Origin: Ciceribacter ferrooxidans
GTDB lineage: Bacteria > Pseudomonadota > Alphaproteobacteria > Rhizobiales > Rhizobiaceae
NCBI RefSeq assembly: GCF_004137355.1
Contig: NZ_SDVB01000196.1
Span: 62,001 to 126,000 of the forward strand
Direction of reading: 5' to 3'
DNA length: 64,000 nt
Positions 1-8,253 of the stretch are shown piece by piece. The first letter of the stretch is position 1; every line of letters starts with the position of its first letter. Under the pieces are notes generated by a model. The model worked only from the letters and a program-made list of their open reading frames with translations. It searched no databases and was not told the DNA's origin. The position numbers and the translations under genes are program-made.

Positions 1-62
1 TCTTTCGGCTCGCCGACGCTCGCCGGCTGGATGCCGGATCAGGTCCGGCATGACGGAGGCGA
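1..62. repeat. Partial RIME-like intergenic palindromic repeat
   Basis: The window opens inside a copy of the repeat seen complete at 1612-1771. Both share the block TCTT(T)CGGCTCGC, then ACGCTCGCC, then a CCGG-TCA-GG-CCGG palindrome and a closing ATGACGGAG. The copy is cut by the window edge, so its full length cannot be judged. Such mosaic elements are common between genes in Rhizobiaceae. Confidence 0.6.
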
Positions 63-65
63 TGC

Positions 66-185
66 ATGTCCACCCTCGAGGGGAACGCCGACGTAGCCGA
101 CAGAGGGGGTGCCCCTCTGCCCTGCCGGGCATCTCCCCCACAAGGGGGAGATCGACCCGGGACTGCCGCCCGGCTCCCTGTGGCG
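66..185. repeat. Intergenic palindromic repeat (GGGGGAG type)
   Basis: The stretch carries CCCTCGAGGGG, AGAGGGGGTGCCCCTCT and CTCCCCCACAAGGGGGAG, each a short inverted repeat. The same vocabulary recurs near 1385-1425 and 9590-9725. I see no coding sequence in it. It is probably a non-coding rhizobial repeat able to fold into stacked hairpins. Confidence 0.55.
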
Positions 186-200
186 AAGCGCCTCTTTCCA

Positions 201-240
201 GAAATAATAAATCTTCATATATATGAAGAAACGTTATTTC
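201..240. promoter_or_regulatory. Large palindromic operator in front of the SQR-like gene
   Basis: The core CTTCATATATATGAAG (213-228) is a perfect 16-bp palindrome. Outer arms GAAATAA (201-207) and TTATTTC (234-240) share exactly the same centre, so 16 of 20 positions pair over 40 bp. It ends just before the GGAGG ribosome site of the 254 gene, so a bound dimer would block transcription or initiation. ArsR-family sulfide sensors such as BigR use AT-rich palindromes in front of similar genes. That link is inference, as no such regulator lies in the window. Confidence 0.6.
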
Positions 241-253
241 TCTGGAGGTTGCT

Positions 254-1381
254 GTGGCCAAAATCACCGTTCTCGGCTCCGGTTTCGGGGCGCTCACCAC
301 CATCCGCGAACTGCGTCGCCGGGGCGTCGAGGACGAGATTACGGTGATCTCGCCGCGTGACGAGCTGCATTACCTGCCGAGCTCGATCTGGCTGCCGGCC
401 GGCCTGCGCAAGGGCAGCGCGCTCAAGATGCCACTCGGCAACTTCTTCGTCCGCCACCGGGTGCGCCACGTGATGGCTTCCGTAACCGGTCTTGCCGAGG
501 GCGGTCGCAAGGTGCTGACCGATGCCGGCGAGTTTTCGAGCGACCAGCTGGTGATCGCGACCGGCGGCCGCTTCATCCGCAAGCTCCCCGGCATCGAGCA
601 CGCGCTCGTCCCCTGCGAGGGCATCGCCGTCGGCGAGGAGATCACCCGCCGGCTCGACGGCATGTCCGGCGGCACGATCGCCGTCGGTTTTGCCGCCAAT
701 CCGAACGAGCAGTCCGCCGTCCGCGGCGGGCCGATGTTCGAGTTCCTCTTCATCATCGACACGCTGCTGCGGCGTCAGGGCCGGCGCGACCGCTTCAAGC
801 TCGTCTTCTTCAGCCCGGCGGCGCGGCCCGGACAGCGCCTCGGCGACAAGGCGGTCGACGGGCTGCTTGCCGAAATGGCCCGCCGCGGCATCGAGACCCG
901 GCTCGGCCACAAGATGGTGCGCTTCGAGGCCGACAGGGTGGTGACCGAGGGCGGCGAGTTTCCCGCCGACCTCATCCTCTTCATGCCGGGGCTCACCGGC
1001 CCCGCCTGGCTCTCCGGGGCCGACCTGCCGCTCTCGCCGGGCGGCATGATCGAGGCCGACGAGAAGTGCCGCGTGCCGGGCCGGCGGGGCGTCTGGGTGG
1101 TCGGCGACAGCGGCAGCTTCAAGGGGCCGGACTGGATGCCGAAGCAGGCGCACCAGGCAGACCTGCAGGCGAAGGCCGCCGCCGCCAACATCGCCGCGGT
1201 CCTCAAAGACCGTCCGCCACAGACGGACTTCAAGCCGGAGCTCATCTGCATCGTCGACACGCTCGACAGCGGCATCCTCGTCTATCGCAGCACGACCCGC
1301 GGCTTCGTCACGCCGCAGCTCAAGGTCTTCCACTGGCTGAAACGCGCCTTCGAGCGGCACTATCTGAGGGCTTATCGGTAG
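254..1381 (+). CDS. Sulfide:quinone oxidoreductase-like FAD flavoprotein
   Basis: This 375-residue protein has the SQR / flavocytochrome c sulfide dehydrogenase layout: an N-terminal dinucleotide fold (GSGFGALTTIREL, residues 8-20), an ATGG motif near 102-105 and a C-terminal FAD motif VVGDSGSF. The start is GTG at 254, with GGAGG six bases upstream. True SQRs use a redox-active cysteine in the segment that here reads NPNEQSAVRGG (residues 149-159), where no cysteine is present. Cys121 and two C-terminal cysteines remain. The family assignment is firm, but sulfide as the substrate is uncertain. Transcription is probably controlled by the palindrome at 201-240. Confidence 0.75.
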   Translation: MAKITVLGSGFGALTTIRELRRRGVEDEITVISPRDELHYLPSSIWLPAGLRKGSALKMPLGNFFVRHRVRHVMASVTGLAEGGRKVLTDAGEFSSDQLVIATGGRFIRKLPGIEHALVPCEGIAVGEEITRRLDGMSGGTIAVGFAANPNEQSAVRGGPMFEFLFIIDTLLRRQGRRDRFKLVFFSPAARPGQRLGDKAVDGLLAEMARRGIETRLGHKMVRFEADRVVTEGGEFPADLILFMPGLTGPAWLSGADLPLSPGGMIEADEKCRVPGRRGVWVVGDSGSFKGPDWMPKQAHQADLQAKAAAANIAAVLKDRPPQTDFKPELICIVDTLDSGILVYRSTTRGFVTPQLKVFHWLKRAFERHYLRAYR

Positions 1382-1384
1382 GGG

Positions 1385-1560
1385 GGGTACCAGACCGATC
1401 TCCCCCATTGAGGGGGAGGGTAATCGCATATGGGATCGCTGTGGCGGCTCCGGGCTCCCTCTTCTCCCCTCGGGGAGAACAGCTTTTGCGCTTCGCGCCC
1501 CCTCATCCGGCCCTGCGGGCCACCTTCTCCCCGCTGGGGAGAAGAGACAAGCGGCGCCGC
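1385..1560. repeat. Two adjacent intergenic palindromic repeats
   Basis: The region holds CTCCCCCATTGAGGGGGAG near 1401-1419, then a unit of the form CTTCTCCCC...GGGGAGAA repeated twice (about 1460-1482 and 1522-1546) around a CATCCGGCCCTGCGGGCCACC block. The same second unit occurs at 24012-24128. With the RIME-like copy that follows, it fills the roughly 400 bases between the SQR-like and asparaginase genes. I see no gene there. Confidence 0.6.
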
Positions 1561-1611
1561 GCCGACCGTTCTCTCTGCTCCCCGTCGGGAAAGGGCAGAG
1601 GTCGTGACGCG

Positions 1612-1771
1612 CCATGCATCCTCCGTCATGCCGGGCTCGACCCGGCATCCAGCCGCGCGATGTCCATCGCGCGGGGAGACTCTTTGGGCGCGACGGCAAG
1701 GAAAGAGTCTCTTCGGCTCGCGGACGCTCGCCCGCTGGTTCCCGGCTCAAGGCCGGGATGACGGAGTGAGG
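1612..1771. repeat. RIME-like palindromic repeat, full copy
   Basis: The element begins with CCGTCATGCCGGGCTCGACCC and ends with CCCGGCTCAAGGCCGGGATG followed by ACGGAG. Its two ends are therefore inverted relative to each other (CGTCAT-CCGG ... CCGG-ATGACG). A related copy lies at 29926-30047 and a partial copy at 1-62. It is non-coding and is most likely a dispersed rhizobial intergenic mosaic element. Confidence 0.65.
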
Positions 1772-1781
1772 TGCTCGAGCC

Positions 1782-2789
1782 TCACGAAAACAACGCGTCC
1801 GTCACCCGCACGTCGCCGACATGCAGGCCGTTCCAGTTGCGCATGGCGTGGTTGGCCATCGCGAGCAGCGCCGCCTCTTCCGCGCTGTCCTTGTCAAACT
1901 GGCGGGCGAGCAGTGCGGCGACCATGGCCTCGGCGGCGCGGGCGGAGCCGTCCTCACACTTGACGGCGATCGACACGCCGGTCTCCGGGATCAGCGCGCA
2001 GAACACGCCCTCGGCCCCGGTCTTGGCGAAGATCCGGCCCGGCGCCACCTGCATCAGCTTCGTGCAGAGGCGCTTGGTGCCGGCGACATAGAAAGGCTCG
2101 GCCATGCAGGCCTCGATGAGCCGGCGGGAGGCGGCGGCGCGGGCGGCACCGAGCCCCCTGCCCGTCGCCATCTTCGAAAAACCGCGGGCGAGCGAGACGA
2201 GCGGCACGGCATAGGTCGGGATCGAGCAGCCGTCGGTGCCGCAATTGTCGCGGCCAAGCGGCGCGCCGGTCAGATCCGCCATGACGGCGCGGATTTCCGC
2301 CTGCAGCGGATGGTCGTAGCCGACATAGCCCTTCGGATCGAAGCCCATGTGGCAGCAGGCGCAAACGAAGCCCGAATGCTTGCCGGAACAATTGTTGTGA
2401 AGGGCCGTGGGCTTGTCGAGCGTGCGGGCCTGATGGATGAGGGTCGCCTGGTCGAAGGACCAGTGGGCGCCGCATTCGAGCGTCTCGACGCTGCGCCCGG
2501 CGCGGGCAAGCATGGCCGCCGCGGTCTCGACATGGGCGTCCTCGCCGGAATGGGAGGAGCAGGCGAGCGCCAGTTCGCGATTGCCGAAGCCATAGGCATC
2601 GGCCGCCCCACTCTCGACCAGCGGCAGCGCCTGCATGGCCTTGCAGGCCGAACGCGGGAAGGTCGGCGCCTCGATGTCGCCCACCGCGGTGATCAGGTCT
2701 CCCTCGCCATCGACCACGACGGCGATGCCGCGATGGCGGCTTTCGACACGGTTGCCACGGGTGACTTCGACGGTGACTGGGTTCGACAT
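1782..2789 (-). CDS. ansA: Rhizobial-type L-asparaginase
   Basis: This 335-residue protein hydrolyses L-asparagine to aspartate and ammonia. It belongs to the R. etli-type asparaginase family, unrelated to the E. coli enzymes. The family signature is visible: S47-A-C-K50, the CSSHSGE block at 77-83, C134-S-G-K137 and DNCGTDGC with C188. These correspond to the nucleophile-site Ser-Lys pairs and the zinc-binding Cys/Lys/Cys of characterised members. I chose the ATG at 2789, where homology begins; an in-frame extension further upstream has no family resemblance. A promoter-driven 24-codon ORF with its own terminator lies directly upstream on the same strand. Confidence 0.9.
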   Translation of the reverse strand: MSNPVTVEVTRGNRVESRHRGIAVVVDGEGDLITAVGDIEAPTFPRSACKAMQALPLVESGAADAYGFGNRELALACSSHSGEDAHVETAAAMLARAGRSVETLECGAHWSFDQATLIHQARTLDKPTALHNNCSGKHSGFVCACCHMGFDPKGYVGYDHPLQAEIRAVMADLTGAPLGRDNCGTDGCSIPTYAVPLVSLARGFSKMATGRGLGAARAAASRRLIEACMAEPFYVAGTKRLCTKLMQVAPGRIFAKTGAEGVFCALIPETGVSIAVKCEDGSARAAEAMVAALLARQFDKDSAEEAALLAMANHAMRNWNGLHVGDVRVTDALFS

Positions 2790-2865
2790 GGCAGCTCTCG
2801 ATCCTGTTTCGACTGCCGTCGTTGATAGACCATCCGGCCGCGCGATGCACCGGGAAGGCATACCC

Positions 2866-2898
2866 CAAAAAACAAAAAAGGACCGCGCGAGGCGGTCC
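2866..2898 (-). terminator. Rho-independent terminator of the 24-codon ORF unit
   Basis: On the minus strand GGACCGC-CTCGC-GCGGTCC forms a 7-bp stem with a 5-base loop, followed directly by TTTTTTG and a second T-run. It lies between the small ORF (ends 2963) and the asparaginase start (2789). It either isolates the two units or acts as an attenuator for asparaginase. Confidence 0.8.
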
Positions 2899-2962
2899 TT
2901 CCATGAGTTTGGTCCGCTGAAGGACCCGGATCGGCGTATCGCCGCTCCGATCAAAGCTCGGA

Positions 2963-3037
2963 TCAGGCCGAGGGCTGCCCCGTCGTGACCGACGCCTTGA
3001 CCAAGCCCTTCATGCAAACCGAAATCCCACTAGACAT
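2963..3037 (-). CDS. Small ORF, 24 residues, with very strong ribosome site
   Basis: An ATG at 3037 opens a 24-codon frame ending in TGA at 2963, starting MSSGISVCMKGLVK. The upstream sequence GGAGGTGATCC (3039-3049) is complementary over 11 bases to the conserved 3' end of bacterial 16S rRNA, with seven bases between GGAGG and ATG. It has its own promoter (3075-3103) and terminator (2866-2898), giving a transcript of about 200 nt. Downstream of the stop the RNA can fold into further hairpins (for example CGGCG-ATA-CGCCG). I do not recognise the peptide. It could be a leader peptide for asparaginase, a free small protein, or a small RNA with a ribosome-binding decoy. Confidence 0.6.
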   Translation of the reverse strand: MSSGISVCMKGLVKASVTTGQPSA

Positions 3038-3074
3038 CGGATCACCTCCCTTCGTTACGTTGACGTTGGATTGA

Positions 3075-3103
3075 AGATAGGAGCGGAACCGCGGCGTTAC
3101 AAG
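3075..3103 (-). promoter_or_regulatory. Housekeeping sigma promoter for the 24-codon ORF
   Basis: On the minus strand CTTGTA (3098-3103) and CTATCT (3075-3080) are separated by exactly 17 bases. This matches the alphaproteobacterial consensus CTTGAC-N17-CTATAT at 10 of 12 positions. The predicted start near 3068 gives a leader of about 30 nt that includes the strong ribosome site. Confidence 0.7.
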
Positions 3104-3132
3104 CGCAAATGCCAAAAGAAGCGCTCCGCCCC

Positions 3133-5058
3133 TTACGGACCGTGGAACGGTGCCGTGCGCGGCGGATCGGCGGGGACGTCGATATGGTCGGGCGGAAGCC
3201 CCGCCCGCGCCCGCGCCGCCATCATCTCGTAGCCGCGTTCGAGATGGCGGGTGAAGCGCTCGCCGTCGAAGAGTGGGCGCATGAAACGCCCGGCATCGAG
3301 GCGCTGGCGAAGCCCGGTCAGCGCAAAGGGATCGCGGGCGAGCGTGACTGCGGTATCGACGAAGGCGCGGTCGTCTTCGGCGACGAGTTCCGGCAGGCCG
3401 GCGGCGAGAAGGAGGCTCGCCGACGTGCGGGCGGAGAAGGACCGCCCGCGGACGGTGACGAGCGGCAGGCCCGCCCAGAGCAGGTCGGCGGTCGTCGCGC
3501 CGCCGTTGAAGGGAAGCGTGTCGAGGCCGAGATCGGCAAGCGGCAGGCGGTCGAGATGGGCCGCCCCCGGCTTGCGCTCGGCGAAGAAGACACGCGGGCG
3601 CGCAACGCCCTGCGCCTCCAGCGCGGCGAGCAGGTTGCGTCTGGCAAGCGGCAGCGGGCAGAGCACCCAGAGAACCGAATCCGGCGCCGCCCGCAGCACC
3701 TCGGCCCAGAGGGCGAGCGTGCGCGGGGTGATCTTGTAGGGGGCGTTGAAGGCGCCGAAAACGAAGGCATCCTCGGGCAGGCCGGCATCCTCGCGCTCCA
3801 TGAAGGCCGGCAGCGGCCGCGCCCGCCAGTCGTTCGCCTGGTAGGTCTCCGGCAGGCGGCAGAGCATCTCACCGTAGAAGGGCTTGCTCGTCTCCGGCGT
3901 CACCACGGGATCGGTGATCGCATAGTCGAGGTCGACGCCGGTGACGCTGCCCGGATAGCCGAGATAGGTCGCCTTCACCGGGGCGCGGCAGAGATTGACG
4001 ATGCCGAGGCGGGCACCCATCGTGTGCCCCTTCAGGTCGACGAGGATGTCGATCCGCTCGGCGTCGATGCGTTCGGCAGCCGCAGCGTCGCTGAGCTCTC
4101 CGACCGGGATCACCGCCCGGCGCAGGTGTTCCGGCCACTCCTCCTGCTTCGCGGCAGCATGGGGCTCGGTATAGGAGAAGAGGCGAAGATCGAAACGCTC
4201 CGAATCGTGCGAGGCCATCGCCCGCAGGAAGAGCGTCATCATCGGATGACAGTAGAAATCGTTGGAGAGATAGCCGATGCGGATCTTTTCACCGGGCGAG
4301 GAAAAGGCCCGACGCCTGCCGTGTCCGGCGGAGGGGCGCGTCACGGCATAGCCCGCCGTTTCCAGCGAAGGACGCGCATTGAGCGCCTCGTCCTCGCTCC
4401 AGATGAGGCGGGTGAGCGCCCGCTCGCGGGCAAGCAGGCCCGCCGAAAACGGCGCGTCGGGCTCCTTCATCAGCGCCTCGTGCCGGGCCATGGTGGCGAA
4501 ATCCAGCACCTCCCGGGCGACGGCGAAACGGGAGGTGTTGAGGAACCAGTTCCACGGGCTCGCCTTCAGGCCCTCGTCGAGCTCGCGGCAGAGTTCCTCG
4601 AAGCGGCCGGTCAGCCGGTGATGGTTGACGATGAAGGCGAGATGGCGGTCGATCCGGCGGTCGAGACGGTCGAGCAGCGGCTCCATGTCCTGCAGCCGGC
4701 CGCGGCTGAAGAAGGCGCTCGCCACCGCGAAGGCGAGCTCGCGGTCCTCCGGATTGAGGCCGGCCGCACGCGCGCCGACCGGAAGGATGCGGTCCGTCGC
4801 GCCCTCGGCGGCATAGAGCGTGACCGCACGTCTCAGGCATTGCGCGGCGGTTGGCGTGTCCGACGCATCCGCCGCCCGCACGAAGGCGTCGGCCGCCTCG
4901 ATGCGCTCGCCCATCTTCAGGCGGATGTCGCCGATCAGGCGAAGCAGCGACCCGTCCTGCCCGCCCGATGTGGCGAGCGCCTCACCGGCTTTCGCCAAGG
5001 CCGAGCGGAACCGCCCCGCCTCGAACTCGCGAACTGCCTGTGAGAATGCCTCCGTCAT
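3133..5058 (-). CDS. TPR/GT41 (O-GlcNAc transferase, SPINDLY-like) glycosyltransferase
   Basis: This 641-residue protein has a helical TPR-like N-terminal part (about 1-230) and a C-terminal glycosyltransferase family 41 catalytic region. Family motifs are clear: KIRIGYLSNDFYCHP, VDLKGHTMGARLGI, PVKATYLGYPGSVTG, FVFGAFNAPYKITP, LDTLPFNGGATTADLLWAGL and GRSFSARTSASLL. GT41 enzymes transfer GlcNAc (or fucose for SPINDLY types) to Ser/Thr of proteins, here presumably in the cytoplasm. The donor and target are unknown. The ATG at 5058 begins just before the first helical repeat. It looks monocistronic, with about 165 bases of featureless DNA upstream. Confidence 0.85.
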   Translation of the reverse strand: MTEAFSQAVREFEAGRFRSALAKAGEALATSGGQDGSLLRLIGDIRLKMGERIEAADAFVRAADASDTPTAAQCLRRAVTLYAAEGATDRILPVGARAAGLNPEDRELAFAVASAFFSRGRLQDMEPLLDRLDRRIDRHLAFIVNHHRLTGRFEELCRELDEGLKASPWNWFLNTSRFAVAREVLDFATMARHEALMKEPDAPFSAGLLARERALTRLIWSEDEALNARPSLETAGYAVTRPSAGHGRRRAFSSPGEKIRIGYLSNDFYCHPMMTLFLRAMASHDSERFDLRLFSYTEPHAAAKQEEWPEHLRRAVIPVGELSDAAAAERIDAERIDILVDLKGHTMGARLGIVNLCRAPVKATYLGYPGSVTGVDLDYAITDPVVTPETSKPFYGEMLCRLPETYQANDWRARPLPAFMEREDAGLPEDAFVFGAFNAPYKITPRTLALWAEVLRAAPDSVLWVLCPLPLARRNLLAALEAQGVARPRVFFAERKPGAAHLDRLPLADLGLDTLPFNGGATTADLLWAGLPLVTVRGRSFSARTSASLLLAAGLPELVAEDDRAFVDTAVTLARDPFALTGLRQRLDAGRFMRPLFDGERFTRHLERGYEMMAARARAGLPPDHIDVPADPPRTAPFHGP

Positions 5059-5224
5059 GCGTCACCGCTCCCTGTGCCATGGCTCCCGGTGTCATGCCCG
5101 ACACTCCCCCGCCTGCGGGAAGGCGTCAAGCACTCGTCTGCAACGGCATCGTTGCAGCTCTCTGCGAAACCGGACATGACAGGCCTTCGGCGGAGCGTCG
5201 ACACCTCCGGTTGCGGCCTGGGTA

Positions 5225-6226
5225 TCAGGGAAGCTTCAGGATGATCTTGCCGATGTGCCGGCTCGATTCCATCAGCCGGTGCGCCTCGGCGACATCGGCG
5301 AAGGGCAGGACGCTGTGGATCACCGGGGTGACGGTGCCGGCCTCGAGCAGCGGCCAGACCTCGGCGACGAGTTCGTCGCGAATGCCGCGCTTTTCCTCGG
5401 CCGTGCGCGGGCGCATGGTCGAGCCGGTGATCGTCAGGCGCTTCACCATGATCGGGGTGAGATCGAGCTTTTCGACCGTGGAACCGCCGAGGAAGGCGAT
5501 GATCGACAGGCACCCGTCCTTGGCGAGGCAGGCGAGGTTCTTTTCGAAATAGCGCGCCCCGATCATGTCGAGAACTGTATCCACGCCGCGCTTGCCGGTC
5601 TCGGCGCGGATGACCTCGACGAAATCCTCCTCGCGGTAGTTGATGGCGCGCCTGGCGCCGAGCCGCACGCAGGCCTCGCACTTCTCCGCCGAACCGGCGG
5701 TCGCGAAAACCTCGGCGCCGAAGGCTTTTGCGAGCTGGATCGCCGTCGTGCCGATGCCGCTGGTGCCGCCGTGGATCAGCACGGTCTCGCCCTCGGTCAA
5801 GCCGGCCATCTGGAAGAGGTTCGCCCAGACGGTGAAGAAGGTTTCGGGAAGTGCGGCGGCCTGCACCGCGTCGAAGCCCGTGGGCCAGGGCAGCGCCTGC
5901 CCGGCCGGCACGGCGCAATATTCGGCATAGCCGCCACCGTTCGCGAGCGCGCAGACCTTGTCGCCGATCTCGAATTCCTCGACGCCGTGACCGAGCGCCA
6001 CGACCTCGCCGGCGACCTCCAGCCCGAGCACGGGGCTCGCGCCCTTCGGCGGCGGATAGATGCCCTGCCGCTGGGCGACGTCCGGCCGGTTGACGCCGGT
6101 CGCCTCGACACGGACCAGGATATCGCCCGGCCCGAGGCTCGGCAGCGCCGAGGAACCGAGCACCATCACCTCCGGCGGGCCGTAGGACGGCAGGTCGACA
6201 AAGCACATCGATGCGGGCAGCGTCAT
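5225..6226 (-). CDS. NAD(P)H:quinone oxidoreductase, zinc-free MDR family (PIG3-like)
   Basis: This 333-residue medium-chain reductase has the substrate-entry motif [21 protein letters not shown] and the nucleotide-binding motif [20 protein letters not shown]. It lacks the zinc-ligand pattern of alcohol dehydrogenases. Such enzymes reduce quinones or other reactive carbonyls with NADPH. The ATG at 6226 is preferred over an upstream GTG at 6247 because AGAGGAG lies at the right distance before it. No operon partner is evident. Confidence 0.85.
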   Translation of the reverse strand: MTLPASMCFVDLPSYGPPEVMVLGSSALPSLGPGDILVRVEATGVNRPDVAQRQGIYPPPKGASPVLGLEVAGEVVALGHGVEEFEIGDKVCALANGGGYAEYCAVPAGQALPWPTGFDAVQAAALPETFFTVWANLFQMAGLTEGETVLIHGGTSGIGTTAIQLAKAFGAEVFATAGSAEKCEACVRLGARRAINYREEDFVEVIRAETGKRGVDTVLDMIGARYFEKNLACLAKDGCLSIIAFLGGSTVEKLDLTPIMVKRLTITGSTMRPRTAEEKRGIRDELVAEVWPLLEAGTVTPVIHSVLPFADVAEAHRLMESSRHIGKIILKLP

Positions 6227-6337
6227 GGCGGCAACTCCTCTTTGCACTCACTGGCAATGGCATAGAGCAGCACGCCTGTGGTGAAAAGGAGGCTCATTGC
6301 CGCGGCAGGCGACAAGCCGAGGGTGGAACGGCGCGCG

Positions 6338-8146
6338 TCAGCCGCCGTATCCGCCGAAAACCTCGATCGCGAGGCCGCTCTCGCTTTCCTTGGCGCGCTT
6401 CTTGATGCCGGCGATCTCGGCGCTGACGCGCTGGATATCCTCGATGACGAGGTCCGCCGGCAGTTCGAGCACGCCGATCGAGCAGCGCATCAGCGGGAAG
6501 TCGCGCTCCCTGCCCTGCCGGTCGTGGCCGCGGATCATGCCGGCCGCCCGGTCCTCGGCCGAATAGAGCTCTGCGGCGTCGGCGTGAAAATCCGAGAGCA
6601 GCCGGTCGAGGATTTCGGTCAGCTCCTCGCGGGTCCAGTCGCGGACGCCGATGAAGAAATCGTCGCCGCCGACATGGCCGAGGAAATCGCCCTCCGAGAA
6701 GAAATAGCGGCGCAGCAATGCGGCGAAGAGCGTGATCGCGTGATCGCCGAGGTGGAAGCCGTAATGATCGTTGAAGGGCTTGAAGTTGTCAAAGTCGCAG
6801 TAGCAGAGGTGGCGGACATCGTCGCCGTCGCGGGCGGCGTCCTGCATGAAGTCGCGGATCGCGCGGTTGCCGGGAAGCCCGGTCAAGGGGTTCTGGTCCT
6901 GGGCGATCTGCAACTGCTTCTCGTTGATGACGCGGATCAGCGAGGCGGCCGAGACGACGCCGGCATAGCGCATGTTCTCGGTGAGGATGACGCAGTCCGA
7001 TCCTTCCATGTTGGCGAAGATCGACATCAGCCGCTCGGCGTCGGCGTCGAGGCCGACGATCGGCGCGCGCTCGACGAAATTGGCGACGGAACGCTCGTAG
7101 ACCTTGTTCTTCAGGAGGTCGCGGCCGAAGGGCCGGTAGATGAATTCCTTGAGCGGTGCCTCGCAGATGATGCCGCGCGGCTCGTTGTTGGCGTTCAGCA
7201 CCGGAAAGAACGACTGCTGCGGATTGCGCCGGAAGAGATCGAAGACGCTGTCGATACCTTCATGCTCGTAGACCGTCGGCAGAAGCTCGATCTGCCGGCG
7301 GATCAGGATCTCGTCCAGCGACTGGCTACTGCGGCGGGCCTTGCCGACATCCTGCAGGTGGTGGAAGGAGGGCTTGAGCTCGGCAATCAGGGTCGACGGC
7401 CGGGCGATGTACCAGCCCTGGACGAGGTCGACGCCGAATTCGCGGCAGGCGAGGAACTCGCCCTCCGTCTCGATGCCTTCGGCGATCACCCGGACGCCGA
7501 GCACGTGGGAGAAACTGACGATGTTGCGGACGAGGTGGCGCTTGCGCGGGTTCTCGTCGAGGCCGGCGATGAAATGGCGGTCGATCTTCACGTAGTCGAT
7601 CGGGAAGTCGCAGAGCAGCTTCATCTCGCCGTGGCCGACGCCGAAATCGTCGATCGCGAGCTTGAAGCCCGAGCGGCGCATGCGCGCGACGAGTTCGGCG
7701 AATTGCGGGACGCTCGTATTGTCGAAGCGTTCGGAAAGCTCGAAGCAGACGGAGGACGGCGGGATATTGGCCTTGCGCAGGTGTTCGAGCAGCGTGTCGA
7801 GCAACTGGTCGCCGTGCGGGATCAGCCGGACGTCGAGATTGAGGAAGAGCGTGTGGCCGGCGAAATTCGGCACCGCCGAGAACTTTGCCAGCGCCCGGCT
7901 TGCGACCATCTGCTCGAAGGCGAGGAGATCGCCCGCACTTTCCGCCTGGTCGAGCATTTCGAGCGGCGAGTTGAAGCCGAGGCGCTCGTGGCCGCGCATC
8001 AGGCTCTCATAGCCGAAGACCTCCCCGGTGCCGATCTCCACGATCGGCTGCAGGGCGTTTTCGACGACGAGTTTCGCAAGCGTCAGCAATTGATCCTTGG
8101 CGAAGCGGCGCACATTCCCCGCTTCCGTGGCAACGCTGGCGATCAT
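6338..8146 (-). CDS. EAL-CBS-GGDEF cyclic-di-GMP signalling protein
   Basis: This 602-residue cytoplasmic protein begins with an EAL domain (about 25-265) that keeps the phosphodiesterase motifs: GYESLMRG, FELSE, IDDFGVG, VKIDR, AEGIET and QGWYIARP. A middle region (about 285-425) resembles a CBS pair, with the typical VLNANNEPRGI and GVVSAASL turns. The C-terminal GGDEF domain (about 435-590) starts NPLTGLPGNRAI and carries GHVGGDDFF. The signature is therefore GGDDF rather than GGDEF or GGEEF. The protein probably degrades c-di-GMP, while cyclase activity is uncertain. No transmembrane segments are seen. Confidence 0.88.
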   Translation of the reverse strand: MIASVATEAGNVRRFAKDQLLTLAKLVVENALQPIVEIGTGEVFGYESLMRGHERLGFNSPLEMLDQAESAGDLLAFEQMVASRALAKFSAVPNFAGHTLFLNLDVRLIPHGDQLLDTLLEHLRKANIPPSSVCFELSERFDNTSVPQFAELVARMRRSGFKLAIDDFGVGHGEMKLLCDFPIDYVKIDRHFIAGLDENPRKRHLVRNIVSFSHVLGVRVIAEGIETEGEFLACREFGVDLVQGWYIARPSTLIAELKPSFHHLQDVGKARRSSQSLDEILIRRQIELLPTVYEHEGIDSVFDLFRRNPQQSFFPVLNANNEPRGIICEAPLKEFIYRPFGRDLLKNKVYERSVANFVERAPIVGLDADAERLMSIFANMEGSDCVILTENMRYAGVVSAASLIRVINEKQLQIAQDQNPLTGLPGNRAIRDFMQDAARDGDDVRHLCYCDFDNFKPFNDHYGFHLGDHAITLFAALLRRYFFSEGDFLGHVGGDDFFIGVRDWTREELTEILDRLLSDFHADAAELYSAEDRAAGMIRGHDRQGRERDFPLMRCSIGVLELPADLVIEDIQRVSAEIAGIKKRAKESESGLAIEVFGGYGG

Positions 8147-8253
8147 GTGAGTTTTCTCCGAGCAAGGCCTTGTTCTTTTGGCCGGAAGGCTCGGGGAAAT
8201 TCGTCAAGAAACCCTTTCCCGAAGATGACAATTAGATGAAACTTTAGTGGCGG

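Noticed and set aside
2790-3017. 77-codon N-terminal extension of asparaginase
   Set aside because: It would read through the terminator at 2866-2898 and has no homology. The enzyme family starts at the ATG at 2789.
3109-5043. A 644-codon open frame antisense to the GT41 gene
   Set aside because: Its product has only Arg/Gly/Ala-rich low-complexity sequence and no family motif. It is a by-product of high-GC codon use on the other strand.
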